64,000 nt of DNA from Pseudomonas sp. PDM14. Lineage in GTDB: Bacteria > Pseudomonadota > Gammaproteobacteria > Pseudomonadales > Pseudomonadaceae. This document shows positions 41,890 to 53,339 of this stretch, piece after piece. The DNA lies in NCBI RefSeq assembly GCF_014851905.1, contig NZ_JACVAQ010000001.1:248001-312000 (forward strand), given 5' to 3'. The notes beneath the pieces were generated by a model, which ran no database searches, had not been told where the DNA came from, and saw nothing but the letters and a program-made list of their open reading frames with translations. Numbering within the stretch: the stretch's first letter is position 1; each line of letters opens with the position of its first letter. Both the position numbers and the translations under genes were made by a program.

Positions 41890-44337
41890 ATGCTCGCTGT
41901 CTGGTTACTGGTACTCGTCATTGGTGTGGTCTATCTGGCCCACCGGCGCACCGCTCCCCTGCCCGCACTCGGCATCGTCGCCGCCTACTTGTTGGCCATG
42001 AGCCTGTTCAGCCACGCTCCAGGCTGGCTGCTGCTGGTCCTGTGGGTGCTCTGGCTGGGCGTCGCGATCCCGCTGGGCTTCCCCGAACTGCGCCGCAAGC
42101 TGATCAGTGCGCCACTGTTCAACTGGTTCCAGAAAGTCCTGCCGCCGATGTCGGAAACCGAACGCGACGCCATCGAGGCCGGCACAGTGTGGTGGGACGG
42201 CGAGCTGTTCAGTGGCCGCCCGGACTGGGACAAACTGCTGGCCTACCCGAAAGCGCAACTGACCGAGGAAGAGCAGGCCTTCATCGACGGCCCCACCGAA
42301 GAACTCTGCGCCATGGTCAGCGACTGGGAGATCGGCCAGCAGATGGATCTGCCGGAAAAAGCCTGGCAGCACATCAAGGCCAATGGCTTCTTCGCCCTGA
42401 TCATCCCCAAGGAATACGGCGGCAAGGGCTTCTCCGCCTATGCCCACTCTCAGGTGGCGATGAAACTGGCTACCCGTAGCGGCGACCTCGCGTCCACTGT
42501 GATGGTGCCAAACTCGCTCGGCCCCGCCGAACTGTTGCTGCACTACGGCACCGAGGAACAACGCAGCCACTACCTGCCGCGCCTGGCGCGCGGTGAAGAC
42601 ATCCCCTGCTTCGCCCTTACCGGCCCGATGGCCGGCTCCGACGCCGGTGCCATGCCGGACATCGGCATCGTCTGCAAAGGCCAGTGGCAGGGCGAGGAAG
42701 TCATCGGCCTGCGCCTGACCTGGGAAAAGCGCTACATCACCCTGGGCCCGGTCGCCACCTTGCTCGGCGTGGCCTTCAAGGCCTACGACCCCGACCATCT
42801 GCTGGGTGAAGAGGCGGACCTGGGCATCAGCCTGGCGTTGATCCCGACCGATACCCCCGGCGTGGAAATCGGCCGCCGCCACCTGCCACTGGGCGCTGCC
42901 TTCATGAACGGGCCGAACTCCGGCACCGACGTGTTCGTGCCACTGGACTATCTGATCGGCGGCCAGGAATACCTCGGCAAGGGCTGGATGATGCTGATGA
43001 ACTGCCTCTCCGTAGGCCGTTCCATCTCGCTGCCGGCAGTCGGCACCGGCGCGGCCAAGGCCACCAGCCTGGTCACCGGCCAGTACACCCGCATCCGCGA
43101 GCAGTTCAACGTACCGCTGTCGGCGTTCGAGGGCATTCAGGAAGCGATGGCGCGCATCGGCGGCAACGCCTGGCTGATGGACAGTGCACGCATCCTCACT
43201 GCCAACGCCGTCGACCTCGGCGAAAAGCCGTCGGTACTTTCGGCGATCCTCAAGTACCACCTCACCGAGCGCGGCCGCGAGTGCATCACCCATGCCATGG
43301 ACGTGCATGGCGGCAAGGGCATCATCATGGGCCCGAACAACTACCTGGCCCGCTCCTGGCAAGGCGCACCGATCTTCATCACCGTGGAAGGCGCCAACAT
43401 TCTTTCACGCAACCTGATGATCTTCGGCCAGGGCGCGATCCGCTGCCATCCGTATGTATTGAAGGAAATGGCCCTGGCCGGCCGCGAAGACCGCGATCAG
43501 GCGCTGTACGAGTTCGACGGGCTGCTGATGCAGCACATCGGCTTCGCCGTCAGCAACGCGGCCAGCACGTTCCTCCTCAGCCTCACCTTCGGCGCATTCG
43601 GCGCGGCGCCGGGGGATAACCTGGCGCGGCCTTATTTCCGCGCATTGAACCGCCTGGCTGCGGCCTTCGCCCTGCTCGCCGACTTCAGCATGATGCTGCT
43701 TGGCGGCGAACTGAAGCGCCGCGAACGCCTGTCGGCGCGCCTGGGGGACGTTCTCAGCCACCTTTACCTGGCCTCGGCCGCGCTCAAGCGCTACCACGAC
43801 CAGGGCAACCCCGAGCACCTGCGTCCGCTGCTGCAATGGGCCCTGGAAGAAAGCCTTGGGCATGCCGAGCAGGCGCTGGACGACCTGTTGAGCAATTTCC
43901 CCAATCGCGTCTTCGGCTGTCTGCTGCGTGTGCTGGTGTTCCCCTTTGGCCGTCGTCACCGGGGGCCGTCCGACGAGCTGGATGCGGAAATCGCCGCCAT
44001 CATCGGCCGTCCGCGTGGCGACCTGGCGCTGGAGGAGGTGCTCAAGGGCTGCTATCGCCCGCAGGATGCCAACGACCCGGTCGGCGCCCTGCAACACGCG
44101 ATCAATCTGCTTGATGCGGCGCTGCCGCTGCAGAAGAAACTGCACAAGGCGGTCAAGGCCGACGAGGTCACTCCAGGCGTTGGCGAAAGCCTGATCGACG
44201 CGGCATTGCGTGGCGGCCTGTTCAGCGCCGAGGAAGCACAGACCCTGCGCGAAGCCGAAGTGGCGCGGCGTAAGGTCATCGACGTCGACGACTTCAGCAA
44301 GGACGAGCTGAAACTCAACCCCGGCAGCGTGCGCTAA
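41890..44337 (+). CDS. fadE: acyl-CoA dehydrogenase FadE
   Basis: An 815-residue acyl-CoA dehydrogenase of the large bacterial FadE type, catalysing the first, FAD-dependent step of fatty-acid beta-oxidation. The N-terminus has two or three hydrophobic helices (about 1-60) that attach it to the inner membrane. The dehydrogenase core includes IIPKEYGGKGFSAYAHS, ALTGPMAGSDAGAMPD, GVEIGRRHLPLG and DVHGGKGIIMGPNNYLAR. A C-terminal domain of about 250 residues unique to FadE follows. Corresponds to PA2815. Electrons go to ETF and the quinone pool. Confidence 0.94.
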   Translation: MLAVWLLVLVIGVVYLAHRRTAPLPALGIVAAYLLAMSLFSHAPGWLLLVLWVLWLGVAIPLGFPELRRKLISAPLFNWFQKVLPPMSETERDAIEAGTVWWDGELFSGRPDWDKLLAYPKAQLTEEEQAFIDGPTEELCAMVSDWEIGQQMDLPEKAWQHIKANGFFALIIPKEYGGKGFSAYAHSQVAMKLATRSGDLASTVMVPNSLGPAELLLHYGTEEQRSHYLPRLARGEDIPCFALTGPMAGSDAGAMPDIGIVCKGQWQGEEVIGLRLTWEKRYITLGPVATLLGVAFKAYDPDHLLGEEADLGISLALIPTDTPGVEIGRRHLPLGAAFMNGPNSGTDVFVPLDYLIGGQEYLGKGWMMLMNCLSVGRSISLPAVGTGAAKATSLVTGQYTRIREQFNVPLSAFEGIQEAMARIGGNAWLMDSARILTANAVDLGEKPSVLSAILKYHLTERGRECITHAMDVHGGKGIIMGPNNYLARSWQGAPIFITVEGANILSRNLMIFGQGAIRCHPYVLKEMALAGREDRDQALYEFDGLLMQHIGFAVSNAASTFLLSLTFGAFGAAPGDNLARPYFRALNRLAAAFALLADFSMMLLGGELKRRERLSARLGDVLSHLYLASAALKRYHDQGNPEHLRPLLQWALEESLGHAEQALDDLLSNFPNRVFGCLLRVLVFPFGRRHRGPSDELDAEIAAIIGRPRGDLALEEVLKGCYRPQDANDPVGALQHAINLLDAALPLQKKLHKAVKADEVTPGVGESLIDAALRGGLFSAEEAQTLREAEVARRKVIDVDDFSKDELKLNPGSVR

Positions 44338-44410
44338 CCCGCACCTCGGGACAGCGGGCGCGTGGAGCTCTATACTCCCGCGCCCGTTTTTACTTTCAGG
44401 AACCCCGTCC

Positions 44411-44821
44411 ATGGCCACGTCCCATCTCGACCACCACCTCGCCCTGCTCGCCCATCTGCGCGGCATTCTGGTTGCTCTGGGCGAAGCCGAACAGGTACTG
44501 GACGACACCCATGCGCTGTTCCTCGAACGCTTCGACGAGCTACTGCAGGACCTGCCGAACGATCCGGAAAACAGCCTGTACCTGGGCCAGGATCTGATCA
44601 GCCAGATCTTCCACCGCTACCCGCAGATCGCTCACCTGGTACCCCGCGACCTGCTGTGGTTCTTCGGTGGCGACTGCCTGCACTTCATGCCGGACGAGGA
44701 AATCGCCCTGTACCAGAACCTGGAAGATCGCCGCTACGAGGCTGAGGCCAACGACGAGCCCTTCGACTGGAACCGCGAAAAGCAGCTGCTGGCTCTGCCG
44801 ACCGACAGCGCCAAGCACTGA
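44411..44821 (+). CDS. PA2817-family conserved protein
   Basis: A 136-residue acidic cytoplasmic protein conserved in Pseudomonas next to fadE and annotated only as PA2817 family. It is mostly helical (LALLAHLRGILVALGEAEQVL, ALFLERFDELLQDL) with a conserved aromatic/acidic centre (PRDLLWFFGGDCLHFMPDEE). No catalytic motif is evident. It begins 73 bases after fadE and may be cotranscribed. Confidence 0.82.
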   Translation: MATSHLDHHLALLAHLRGILVALGEAEQVLDDTHALFLERFDELLQDLPNDPENSLYLGQDLISQIFHRYPQIAHLVPRDLLWFFGGDCLHFMPDEEIALYQNLEDRRYEAEANDEPFDWNREKQLLALPTDSAKH

Positions 44822-44828
44822 CCGCCTA

Positions 44829-44868
44829 CAAAAAGGCCCGCCGATTTCATTAGCCGGCAGGCCTTTTT
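44829..44868 (+). terminator. intrinsic terminator
   Basis: AAAAAGGCC ... GGCCTTTTTT arms with an imperfect inner stem (GCCG / GCCGGC), just after the stop at 44821. Confidence 0.75.
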
Positions 44869-44894
44869 TATGGCCTGAAGAAAACGCGCACAAA

Positions 44895-44926
44895 CAAAAA
44901 CGCCGCTCAGATGAGCGGCGTTTTTG
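44895..44926 (-). terminator. intrinsic terminator of the tRNA operon
   Basis: CAAAAACGCCGCTCA / TGAGCGGCGTTTTTG perfect inverted repeat, 6 bases after the 3' end of tRNA-Gly. Reading on the minus strand, the stem is followed by a T run. Confidence 0.93.
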
Positions 44927-44932
44927 TTTATT

Positions 44933-45008
<76 letters not shown>

Positions 45009-45013
45009 AAATA

Positions 45014-45089
45014 TGGCGTCCCCTAGGGGACTCGAACCCCTGTTACCGCCGTGAAAGGGCGGTGTCCTAGGCCACTAGACGAAGGGGAC
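45014..45089 (-). tRNA. tRNA-Glu (anticodon TTC)
   Basis: 76 nucleotides with an encoded CCA. The acceptor stem is GTCCCCT paired with AGGGGAC, the D-arm contains GTCTAGTGGCCTAGGAC, the anticodon loop is CTTTCAC and the T-arm has GGTTCGAGTCC. First gene of a two-tRNA operon. Confidence 0.97.
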
Positions 45090-45163
45090 GTGGCCCGGAG
45101 CTTACAACAGCTTTCCGGCTCCTTTCGCTCTGCGTTTCCGCTTCTGCGTTGGGAGTGGCGCGC

Positions 45164-45192
45164 ATTCTAGGGACGCTCTTGGAAGTCGTCAA
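45164..45192 (-). promoter_or_regulatory. sigma-70 promoter of the tRNA-Glu/tRNA-Gly operon
   Basis: On the minus strand: TTGACG, 17 bases, TAGAAT. The -10 is followed directly by GCGCGCC, the GC-rich discriminator typical of stringently controlled stable-RNA promoters. Confidence 0.85.
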
Positions 45193-45309
45193 CCCTTGAG
45201 TAAAAATTTTTCTAAATCAATGACTTCAAGGTGGAAACCGATATTGCGCTATGAGCGTGCAGGCTAAGGCACTACACTCGCAGAAAAACCAGTGTTCGGG
45301 AGTTATGCA

Positions 45310-46077
45310 GTGTCCCCACTCCTTATTACCGGCCTGATCATCGCTGCCTTGGTGGTGCTGATGATCATCGGCTATATCAACCACATGGTTGATAACAGCA
45401 AGCTGGAAAAGGCCCGCAAGAAAGCCGAGTTCGCCGACCGTGTACGCCGTTGCTACAACGTCTCGGAAAGCTTCCCCGGGCAATTCATGACCCCGCCGCT
45501 CAAACTGGCCCTGAGCCGCATCGAACTTCAATACAGCGAACGCCTGCTGCCTTTCGACAAGCAGAACAGCGCCCTGCGCGAACGCATTGCCGAATTGCAG
45601 CAAATGATCACCAGGGGCGAGGACATTGCAGTACGCAACCTGCCCCAGGCCGTACTGACCGAAGCCAATGCCAAGGACGTGCGTTTCATTCTCGAAGACC
45701 TGCACGGCGTGATTACCCGTGCGGCTCAGGAGCACCTGTATCCGGCCAACGAAGCCAAAAACTGGATTCAGGAAATCCGCCACATGCTGGTGCAGCTGCA
45801 TTACGAGTTCTTCACCAACCTCGGCCAGCAGGCGATGCAGAAGGGTCAGCCCGGCCAAGCCCGCCTGGCCTACGAGCGCGGCGTGCAATACCTGCGCAAA
45901 CAGCCCGACCCGTCGCGCTACAAGAGCCAGCTCAAGGTTCTCGAACAGCAACTGGCACGCGCCAACGCCGTAGTACTGGAGGCCGCCGCCCCTGCAGTCG
46001 AGGAAGCCAGCGAGCTTACCGATGGCCTCAAATCTCTCGACGAGAACGACTGGAAGAAGAAGAACATCTACGACTGA
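45310..46077 (+). CDS. membrane-anchored coiled-coil/TPR-like protein, unknown
   Basis: A 255-residue protein starting at a GTG at 45310, chosen because GGGAG lies 7 bases before it; a GTG at 45292 would add six residues. One N-terminal membrane helix (about 4-26, LLITGLIIAALVVLMIIGYI) is followed by a charged coiled coil (KLEKARKKAEFADRV) and helical segments ending in a repeat-like unit (EFFTNLGQQAMQKGQPGQARLAYERG split over two helices), reminiscent of a TPR. Probably a cytoplasm-facing scaffold on the inner membrane. Function unknown. Confidence 0.8.
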   Translation: MSPLLITGLIIAALVVLMIIGYINHMVDNSKLEKARKKAEFADRVRRCYNVSESFPGQFMTPPLKLALSRIELQYSERLLPFDKQNSALRERIAELQQMITRGEDIAVRNLPQAVLTEANAKDVRFILEDLHGVITRAAQEHLYPANEAKNWIQEIRHMLVQLHYEFFTNLGQQAMQKGQPGQARLAYERGVQYLRKQPDPSRYKSQLKVLEQQLARANAVVLEAAAPAVEEASELTDGLKSLDENDWKKKNIYD

Positions 46078-46100
46078 GCGTCAGAAGCGCCCACTCGACC

Positions 46101-46133
46101 ATGAAAAAGCCCGGCAATGCCGGGCTTTTTCAT
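46101..46133. terminator. bidirectional intrinsic terminator
   Basis: Perfect palindrome ATGAAAAAGCCCGGC / GCCGGGCTTTTTCAT around AAT, between converging genes. Confidence 0.95.
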
Positions 46134-46136
46134 GAT

Positions 46137-46622
46137 TCAACGGCAGTCGGTGAGGCGCAGGAATATCTCCGCCAGGCGCTCGACACCTGCCTGGTCCTCC
46201 ACGGAAAAGCGCCCCACGCTCGGGCTGTCCAGATCGAGCACGCCGATCAACTCGCCCTCCTTGACCAGCGGCACCACCAGTTCGCTGTTCGAGGCACTGT
46301 CGCAGGCGATGTGCCCGGGGAATGCATGAACATCCTCCACACGCTGGGTCTCCCGGCTTTGCGCTGCCGCGCCGCATACGCCACGGCCAAACGGAATGCG
46401 TACGCAGGCAACGCGCCCCTGGAAAGGCCCGAGCACCAGCTCGCCCATTTTGTTCAGGTAGAGGCCGGCCCAGTTCAGGTCACCCAACTCATGGAAGAGA
46501 AAGGCAGAAAACTGTGCACTGTTGGCGACGAAATCGCGCTCGTCGGCCAACAGCGACTCCAGCTGCACGGCCAGTAGTGCATACCCGTCCAGACCCTGCC
46601 CTGAAGCTTGCAGATCGATCAT
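46137..46622 (-). CDS. free methionine-R-sulfoxide reductase (GAF domain, fRMsr)
   Basis: A 161-residue single GAF domain. Cys73, Cys83 and Cys107 have the spacing (10 and 24) of the three functional cysteines of E. coli fRMsr, and the surrounding motifs (GRVACVRIPFGRGVCGAAA as two pieces, ACDSASNSELVVP) match that family. It reduces free methionine-R-sulfoxide, complementing MsrB encoded at 50955, which acts on protein-bound residues. The start at 46622 overlaps the upstream ATPase stop as ATGA. Confidence 0.92.
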   Translation of the reverse strand: MIDLQASGQGLDGYALLAVQLESLLADERDFVANSAQFSAFLFHELGDLNWAGLYLNKMGELVLGPFQGRVACVRIPFGRGVCGAAAQSRETQRVEDVHAFPGHIACDSASNSELVVPLVKEGELIGVLDLDSPSVGRFSVEDQAGVERLAEIFLRLTDCR

Positions 46623-47509
46623 GGCTGACGTTCCAGCAGGGCCAGGCCCACCCACTGGCGGGCGAACTGGTAGGCGCAGCGGCCATTGCGATTGCCACGG
46701 CCCGTAGCCCAGCGAACGGCGAGAATCTCCAGCTCATTGCTCCACTGCCACTCCAGCCCCGCCTGCTCGGCGATCACGGTGATCCAGTGGCGCACCACGG
46801 CGAGGAAATGGTCCTGGGTAAAGGGATAGAAGGACAGCCACAGGCCGAACCGGTCAGACAGGGCAATCTTGTCTTCCACCGCCTCGCTCGGGTGCAGCTC
46901 GCCCTCGACGTGTTTCCAGTTCTCGTTGTCGCTCTCCTTTTCCGGCACCAGATGGCGGCGGTTGGAGGTGGCGTAGAGCAGAACATTGTCCGGTGCACGC
47001 TCCAGCGAGCCGTCCAGCACGCTCTTCAGCACGCGGTAGTCGCCCTCGCCCGACTCGAAGGACAGGTCGTCACAGAACAGCACGAAGCGCTGCGGCAGGC
47101 CGGACAACAGCTCAACCACGCGCGGCAGATCGGCCAAGTGATCACGTTCGATCTCGATCAGACGCAGGCCCGACTTGGCATGCTCGGCGAGCAGCGCACG
47201 TACCAGCGACGACTTGCCGGTACCGCGCGAGCCCCATAGCAGCACATGGTTGGCCGGCAAACCACTGACGAACTGCTGGGTGTTACGCGCCAGCTGATCG
47301 CGCTGGGTGTCCACGCCGACCAGGTCGCTCAGGCTCAGGTCCAGGCTGACCTGCAGCGGCTGCAGATAACCGCTGCGCCCCTCGCGAAACCAGCGAGCGG
47401 CCACAGCGTTGTTCCAATCCACCTCGACACGTGGGCTGGGCAGCAGCGGTTCCAGGCGCTGCAGCACCTCTTCAGCACGTTGCAAGAAACTGTTCAATCG
47501 CGAATCCAC
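46619..47509 (-). CDS. DUF815-family AAA ATPase
   Basis: A 296-residue ATPase of the DUF815 family. Walker A is GSRGTGKSS, Walker B-like FVLFCDDLSF, followed by a sensor-1 region (NVLLYATSNRRH) and a helical C-terminal lid. The N-terminal 85 residues include a conserved LVGVDTQRDQLARNTQQF segment that precedes the AAA core. The role is unknown; distribution in proteobacteria is wide. Translationally coupled to the fRMsr gene and divergent from sagS. Confidence 0.88.
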   Translation of the reverse strand: MDSRLNSFLQRAEEVLQRLEPLLPSPRVEVDWNNAVAARWFREGRSGYLQPLQVSLDLSLSDLVGVDTQRDQLARNTQQFVSGLPANHVLLWGSRGTGKSSLVRALLAEHAKSGLRLIEIERDHLADLPRVVELLSGLPQRFVLFCDDLSFESGEGDYRVLKSVLDGSLERAPDNVLLYATSNRRHLVPEKESDNENWKHVEGELHPSEAVEDKIALSDRFGLWLSFYPFTQDHFLAVVRHWITVIAEQAGLEWQWSNELEILAVRWATGRGNRNGRCAYQFARQWVGLALLERQP

Positions 47510-47598
47510 GACTCACTCCTCATTAGCACCATGCCGGCTCGCAGACACGATGGGCTATGCTTGGCTGGCGTACGGACACAGGAAGCAGTCGCCCGCCC

Positions 47599-49893
<2,295 letters not shown>

Positions 49894-49902
<9 letters not shown>

Positions 49903-50364
49903 GGCGCCAAGACGCTGCAGCAACGTACCGAGGTCATTGCGCAGACCATCCAGCTCCTGCGGTTCGACACCGCTGTCGCAGAGCAGCTGCGCCTTGAGTG
50001 GCGCCACCTTTTCGCGCAGCGCCTGCCCCGCAGCACTCAAGCCCAGGTGCACCTCGCGCTCGTCATGTGCCGAACGCTTGCGCACCACCAGCCCAAGCTG
50101 TTCCAGACGCTTGAGCAGTGGCGTCAGCGTGCCGGAATCCAGCAACAGGCGTTCGCCCAGGGCCTTCACCGTGGGCTGTGCCGGCGCCTGAGCCTGCCAC
50201 TCCCACAGCACCAGCATGGCCAGGTACTGCGGGTAGGTCAGACCGAGCTCATCGAGCATCGGCTTGTAGGCCCGGATCACCGCACGCGACGCGGCGTAGA
50301 GCTTGAAGCACAGCTGGTTGTCGAGCAGCAGCTGTTGCGCCTCGAAGGCAGCGGATGCATTCAT
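49894..50364 (-). CDS. ospR: OspR/OhrR-type MarR-family redox regulator
   Basis: A 156-residue MarR-family repressor. Cys19 in NQLCFKLYAASR is the peroxide-sensing Cys of the OhrR group, and a winged helix spans about 60-110 (LGERLLLDSGTLTPLLKRLE). Oxidation of this Cys releases DNA. The gene overlaps the gpx stop by 4 bases and converges on sagS with a 9-base overlap. The palindrome at 50895-50918 is its likely operator. Matches OspR (PA2825), which controls the neighbouring glutathione peroxidase. Confidence 0.92.
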
Positions 50365-50846
50365 TTCAGCAGCGCTTCGATCTCGGCGGTCAGGTCTTCA
50401 GGCTTGGTGGTCGGGGCGAAGCGCTTGACGACCTTGCCATCGGCCCCGATCAGGAACTTGGTGAAATTCCATTTGATGCCCTGGCTGCCGAGCAAACCCG
50501 GTGCTCGTTTTTTCAGCTGGACGAACAACGGGTGGGCGTCGCTGCCATTGACGTCGATCTTCTTGAACAGCGGGAAGCTCACGCCGAAGTTCAGCTCGCA
50601 GAACTCGGAAATCGCGCTCTCGTCACCCGGTTCCTGCTTGCCGAACTGGTTGCAAGGGAAGCCGACCACGGTCAGGCCCTTGTCCTTGTACTGCTGCCAG
50701 ATGCTTTCCAGGCCCTTGTACTGCGGGGTGAAGCCACACTTGCTGGCGGTATTGACCACCAGAACGGCCTTGCCGCCGAAGTCGGCCAGGGTCTTTTGCT
50801 GACCGGTGATGGTGGTTGCCGGGATGTCGAGAAGGGTGTCGCTCAT
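50361..50846 (-). CDS. glutathione-peroxidase-family thiol peroxidase
   Basis: A 161-residue GPx-type peroxidase. The catalytic Cys37 is in NTASKCGFTPQY; the second motif GFPCNQFGKQEPG contains the Cys usually used for resolving in thioredoxin-dependent members, and WNFTKFL completes the active site. It reduces peroxides. The start at 50846 fits the family; the longer frame runs into the operator. It is cotranscribed with ospR. Confidence 0.93.
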   Translation of the reverse strand: MSDTLLDIPATTITGQQKTLADFGGKAVLVVNTASKCGFTPQYKGLESIWQQYKDKGLTVVGFPCNQFGKQEPGDESAISEFCELNFGVSFPLFKKIDVNGSDAHPLFVQLKKRAPGLLGSQGIKWNFTKFLIGADGKVVKRFAPTTKPEDLTAEIEALLK

Positions 50847-50894
50847 GGCAGAAGTCCTTTGCGGTGGGATGAGGAGACGGCAAAGATAGCCAAC

Positions 50895-50918
50895 AATTAA
50901 ATTGTACACAATTTAATT
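50895..50918. promoter_or_regulatory. MarR/OspR-type operator palindrome
   Basis: AATTAAATTGT-AC-ACAATTTAATT: perfect 11-base arms with a 2-base centre, 48 bases before the gpx start. The AT-rich sequence and TTGTACACAA core are typical of OhrR/OspR sites. It lies between msrB and gpx-ospR. Confidence 0.9.
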
Positions 50919-50954
50919 ATCGAAAAATAAGGCCCGCGCCTGGCGGGCCCTGTG

Positions 50955-51350
50955 TCACTCCCGTGGTTCGAGCTTCAACGACAGCGAGTTGATGCAGTAG
51001 CGCAGGCCGGTCGGTCGCGGGCCATCGGGAAACACGTGGCCCAGATGAGCGTCGCACTTCGCGCACTTGACCTCGATGCGGTGCATGCCGTGGCTGAAGT
51101 CTTCCTTTTCGGCGATCACATCGTCCGCCACCGGCTGGAAATAGCTCGGCCAGCCACTGCCGGAGTCGTACTTGGCATCCGAGTCGAACAGCGCCTCGCC
51201 GCAGCAGGCGCAGTGGTAAATACCCGGCACCTTGCTGTCATGGTATTCGCCGGTGAACGGGCGCTCCGTGCCACCCAGTCGGCAGACGTGGTATTGCGCG
51301 TCGGAAAGCTCGTCACGCCAGGCTTCCAGGGGTTTTTCGATCTTCGCCAT
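50955..51350 (-). CDS. msrB: peptide methionine-R-sulfoxide reductase
   Basis: A 131-residue MsrB with a zinc site (two CxxC pairs, CACCGEAL and CAKCDAH), substrate motif SGSGWPSY and the catalytic Cys in RYCINSLSL. It repairs methionine-R-sulfoxide in proteins. It lies upstream of gpx-ospR on the same strand, separated by the operator region, so oxidative-stress functions are clustered. Confidence 0.95.
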   Translation of the reverse strand: MAKIEKPLEAWRDELSDAQYHVCRLGGTERPFTGEYHDSKVPGIYHCACCGEALFDSDAKYDSGSGWPSYFQPVADDVIAEKEDFSHGMHRIEVKCAKCDAHLGHVFPDGPRPTGLRYCINSLSLKLEPRE

Positions 51351-51518
51351 GGGTACACCTCAGTATCTGAAAAAAGCCCGAACTGCACCTTTTCCGAGCA
51401 TCGGGCCGCACGTATCATGCGTCGTTCTTCACGCCAGTCTGGCAGCGGCCTCGCCACCTGCCAAGACGCTTTCCATTCGCCGCACCTGCGGCGTTTTTCA
51501 CTTCGGGGCTTCAGGATC

Positions 51519-52730
51519 ATGCAGGTCAGCAAATCGAACAAGCTTGCCAACGTCTGTTATGACATTCGTGGACCGGTGCTCAAGCACGCCAAGCGTCTGG
51601 AAGAAGAAGGTCAGCGCATTCTCAAGCTGAACATCGGCAACCCGGCGCCGTTCGGTTTCGAAGCCCCCGAGGAAATCCTCCAGGACGTCATCCGCAACCT
51701 GCCCACCGCCCAGGGCTACAGCGACTCCAAAGGCCTGTTCAGCGCGCGCAAGGCGGTGATGCAGTACTACCAGCAGAAGAACGTGGAAGGCGTCGGCATC
51801 GAGGACATCTACCTCGGCAACGGTGTTTCCGAGCTGATCGTGATGGCCATGCAGGCCCTGCTCAACAACGGCGACGAGGTGCTGATCCCTGCGCCTGACT
51901 ACCCGCTGTGGACCGCTGCCGTGGCCCTCTCCGGCGGCAAGCCGGTGCACTACCTGTGCGATGAGCAGGCCGGCTGGTTCCCCGATATCGCCGACATGCG
52001 CGCCAAGATCACTTCGAACACCAAGGCCCTGGTGCTGATCAACCCGAACAACCCGACCGGCGCGGTGTACTCGAAGGAGGTGCTGCTGGAGATTGTCGAA
52101 CTGGCGCGCCAGCACAACCTGGTGCTGTTCTCCGACGAGATCTACGACAAGATCCTTTACGACGACGCCCAGCACGTGTGCACCGCATCCCTGGCGCCGG
52201 ACGTGCTGTGCCTGACCTTCAACGGCCTGTCCAAGTCCTACCGCATCGCCGGCTTTCGCTCCGGCTGGGTGGCCATTTCCGGGCCCAAGCACAAGGCGCA
52301 GAGCTACATCGAAGGCATCGACATCCTCGCCAACATGCGCCTGTGCGCCAACGTGCCGAGCCAGCATGCAATCCAGACCGCGCTCGGCGGCTACCAGAGC
52401 ATCAACGACCTGGTGCTGCCCAACGGCCGTCTGTTGGAGCAGCGCAACCGCACCTGGAAACTGCTCAACGACATCCCCGGGGTCAGCTGCGTCAAACCGA
52501 TGGGCGCGCTGTACGCCTTCCCGAAGATCGACCCGAAGGTCTGCGCGATCCACAACGACGAGAAGTTCGTCCTTGACCTGCTGCTCTCCGAGAAACTGCT
52601 GATCGTACAGGGCACTGCCTTCAACTGGCCATGGCCGGACCACTTCCGCGTGGTCACCCTGCCGCGCGTGGATGACCTGGAGCAGGCCATCGGACGCATC
52701 GGCAGCTTCCTCAAGACCTACCGCCAGTAA
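51519..52730 (+). CDS. alaA: alanine-forming class I aminotransferase AlaA
   Basis: A 403-residue PLP-dependent transaminase. LNIGNPAPFGFEAPEEI, YSDSKGLFSARKAV, the PLP-binding PNNPTGAVYS and the Schiff-base Lys in NGLSKSYRIAGFRSGW are all present. This is the AlaA (YfbQ) type that makes alanine from pyruvate and glutamate. Matches PA2828. The start is the ATG at 51519 where the family N-terminus (MQVSKSNKLANVCYDIRGP) begins. Confidence 0.92.
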   Translation: MQVSKSNKLANVCYDIRGPVLKHAKRLEEEGQRILKLNIGNPAPFGFEAPEEILQDVIRNLPTAQGYSDSKGLFSARKAVMQYYQQKNVEGVGIEDIYLGNGVSELIVMAMQALLNNGDEVLIPAPDYPLWTAAVALSGGKPVHYLCDEQAGWFPDIADMRAKITSNTKALVLINPNNPTGAVYSKEVLLEIVELARQHNLVLFSDEIYDKILYDDAQHVCTASLAPDVLCLTFNGLSKSYRIAGFRSGWVAISGPKHKAQSYIEGIDILANMRLCANVPSQHAIQTALGGYQSINDLVLPNGRLLEQRNRTWKLLNDIPGVSCVKPMGALYAFPKIDPKVCAIHNDEKFVLDLLLSEKLLIVQGTAFNWPWPDHFRVVTLPRVDDLEQAIGRIGSFLKTYRQ

Positions 52731-52795
52731 CCGGCACTCGGCGGTCCGCGCCAGCGCCGGGCCGCCGCTCTCCTCTGCCATTGCGGGGTGTATCC

Positions 52796-53248
52796 ATGGA
52801 CTTGCAGATTGACGAATTCTACAAGGATGCCGCCGCCGGCATGCTCATGCTCTACCAGGTGTTCCCGCGCAAGGCCGCGCTGTACGTGGAAGACCTGATC
52901 GGCCGCGAGGAGCCGGACGAATTCGGCCTGCCGAGCAAGCGTCACCAGAGCTGCCTGAGCGCCATGCTGTGGCTGGCCGACGAAGGCTACCTGCGCTTCG
53001 ACTCGACCATCGCCTACGACGCCCTCGACCAGGCCGTGCTCACCGAAAAGGGTTTCCTGCGCCTGTCCCGTGGCGTACCGCATGCCCTGCCCAGCGAAGA
53101 AACGCCACCGGCTGCCGTGCGCCGGGTCCAGGCGACCCTCGCCTGGCAACTGCGCGATGCGCTCTCCGCACACAACAGCGAACGAGTCGCACGCCTCACC
53201 CGCCTGCTCTTCGAAAGCACGCTGACCGGCTCCAGGGACATAGTTTGA
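52796..53248 (+). CDS. conserved hypothetical protein upstream of htpX
   Basis: A 150-residue protein without recognised motifs, corresponding in position to PA2829. The N-terminal part ([21 protein letters not shown] as two pieces) is followed by a likely winged-helix-like region ([30 protein letters not shown]) similar to small DNA-binding or phage-type regulators. The start is the ATG at 52796. The htpX sigma-32-type promoter starts just after its stop. Confidence 0.78.
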   Translation: MDLQIDEFYKDAAAGMLMLYQVFPRKAALYVEDLIGREEPDEFGLPSKRHQSCLSAMLWLADEGYLRFDSTIAYDALDQAVLTEKGFLRLSRGVPHALPSEETPPAAVRRVQATLAWQLRDALSAHNSERVARLTRLLFESTLTGSRDIV

Positions 53249-53260
53249 AATAGTCCCTCG

Positions 53261-53290
53261 GTTGAAGATGCTAGGGGTACGCCCCTATAT
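53261..53290 (+). promoter_or_regulatory. sigma-32-type heat-shock promoter for htpX
   Basis: GTTGAAG, 14 bases, CCCCTATAT closely matches the RpoH consensus (CTTGAAA, 11-16 bases, CCCCATNT). It is about 50 bases upstream of the htpX start, fitting the heat-shock control of htpX known in other bacteria. Confidence 0.8.
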
Positions 53291-53339
53291 AACCGGCATA
53301 ATCAGACCGTCTTTCGTCCGTGAGGAGAAGCTTTCCACC

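Noticed and set aside
53241..53262. Second possible heat-shock element (AGTTTGAAATAGTCCC) before htpX
   Set aside because: The -35-like part lacks a properly spaced CCCCAT-like -10; the site at 53261-53290 fits much better.
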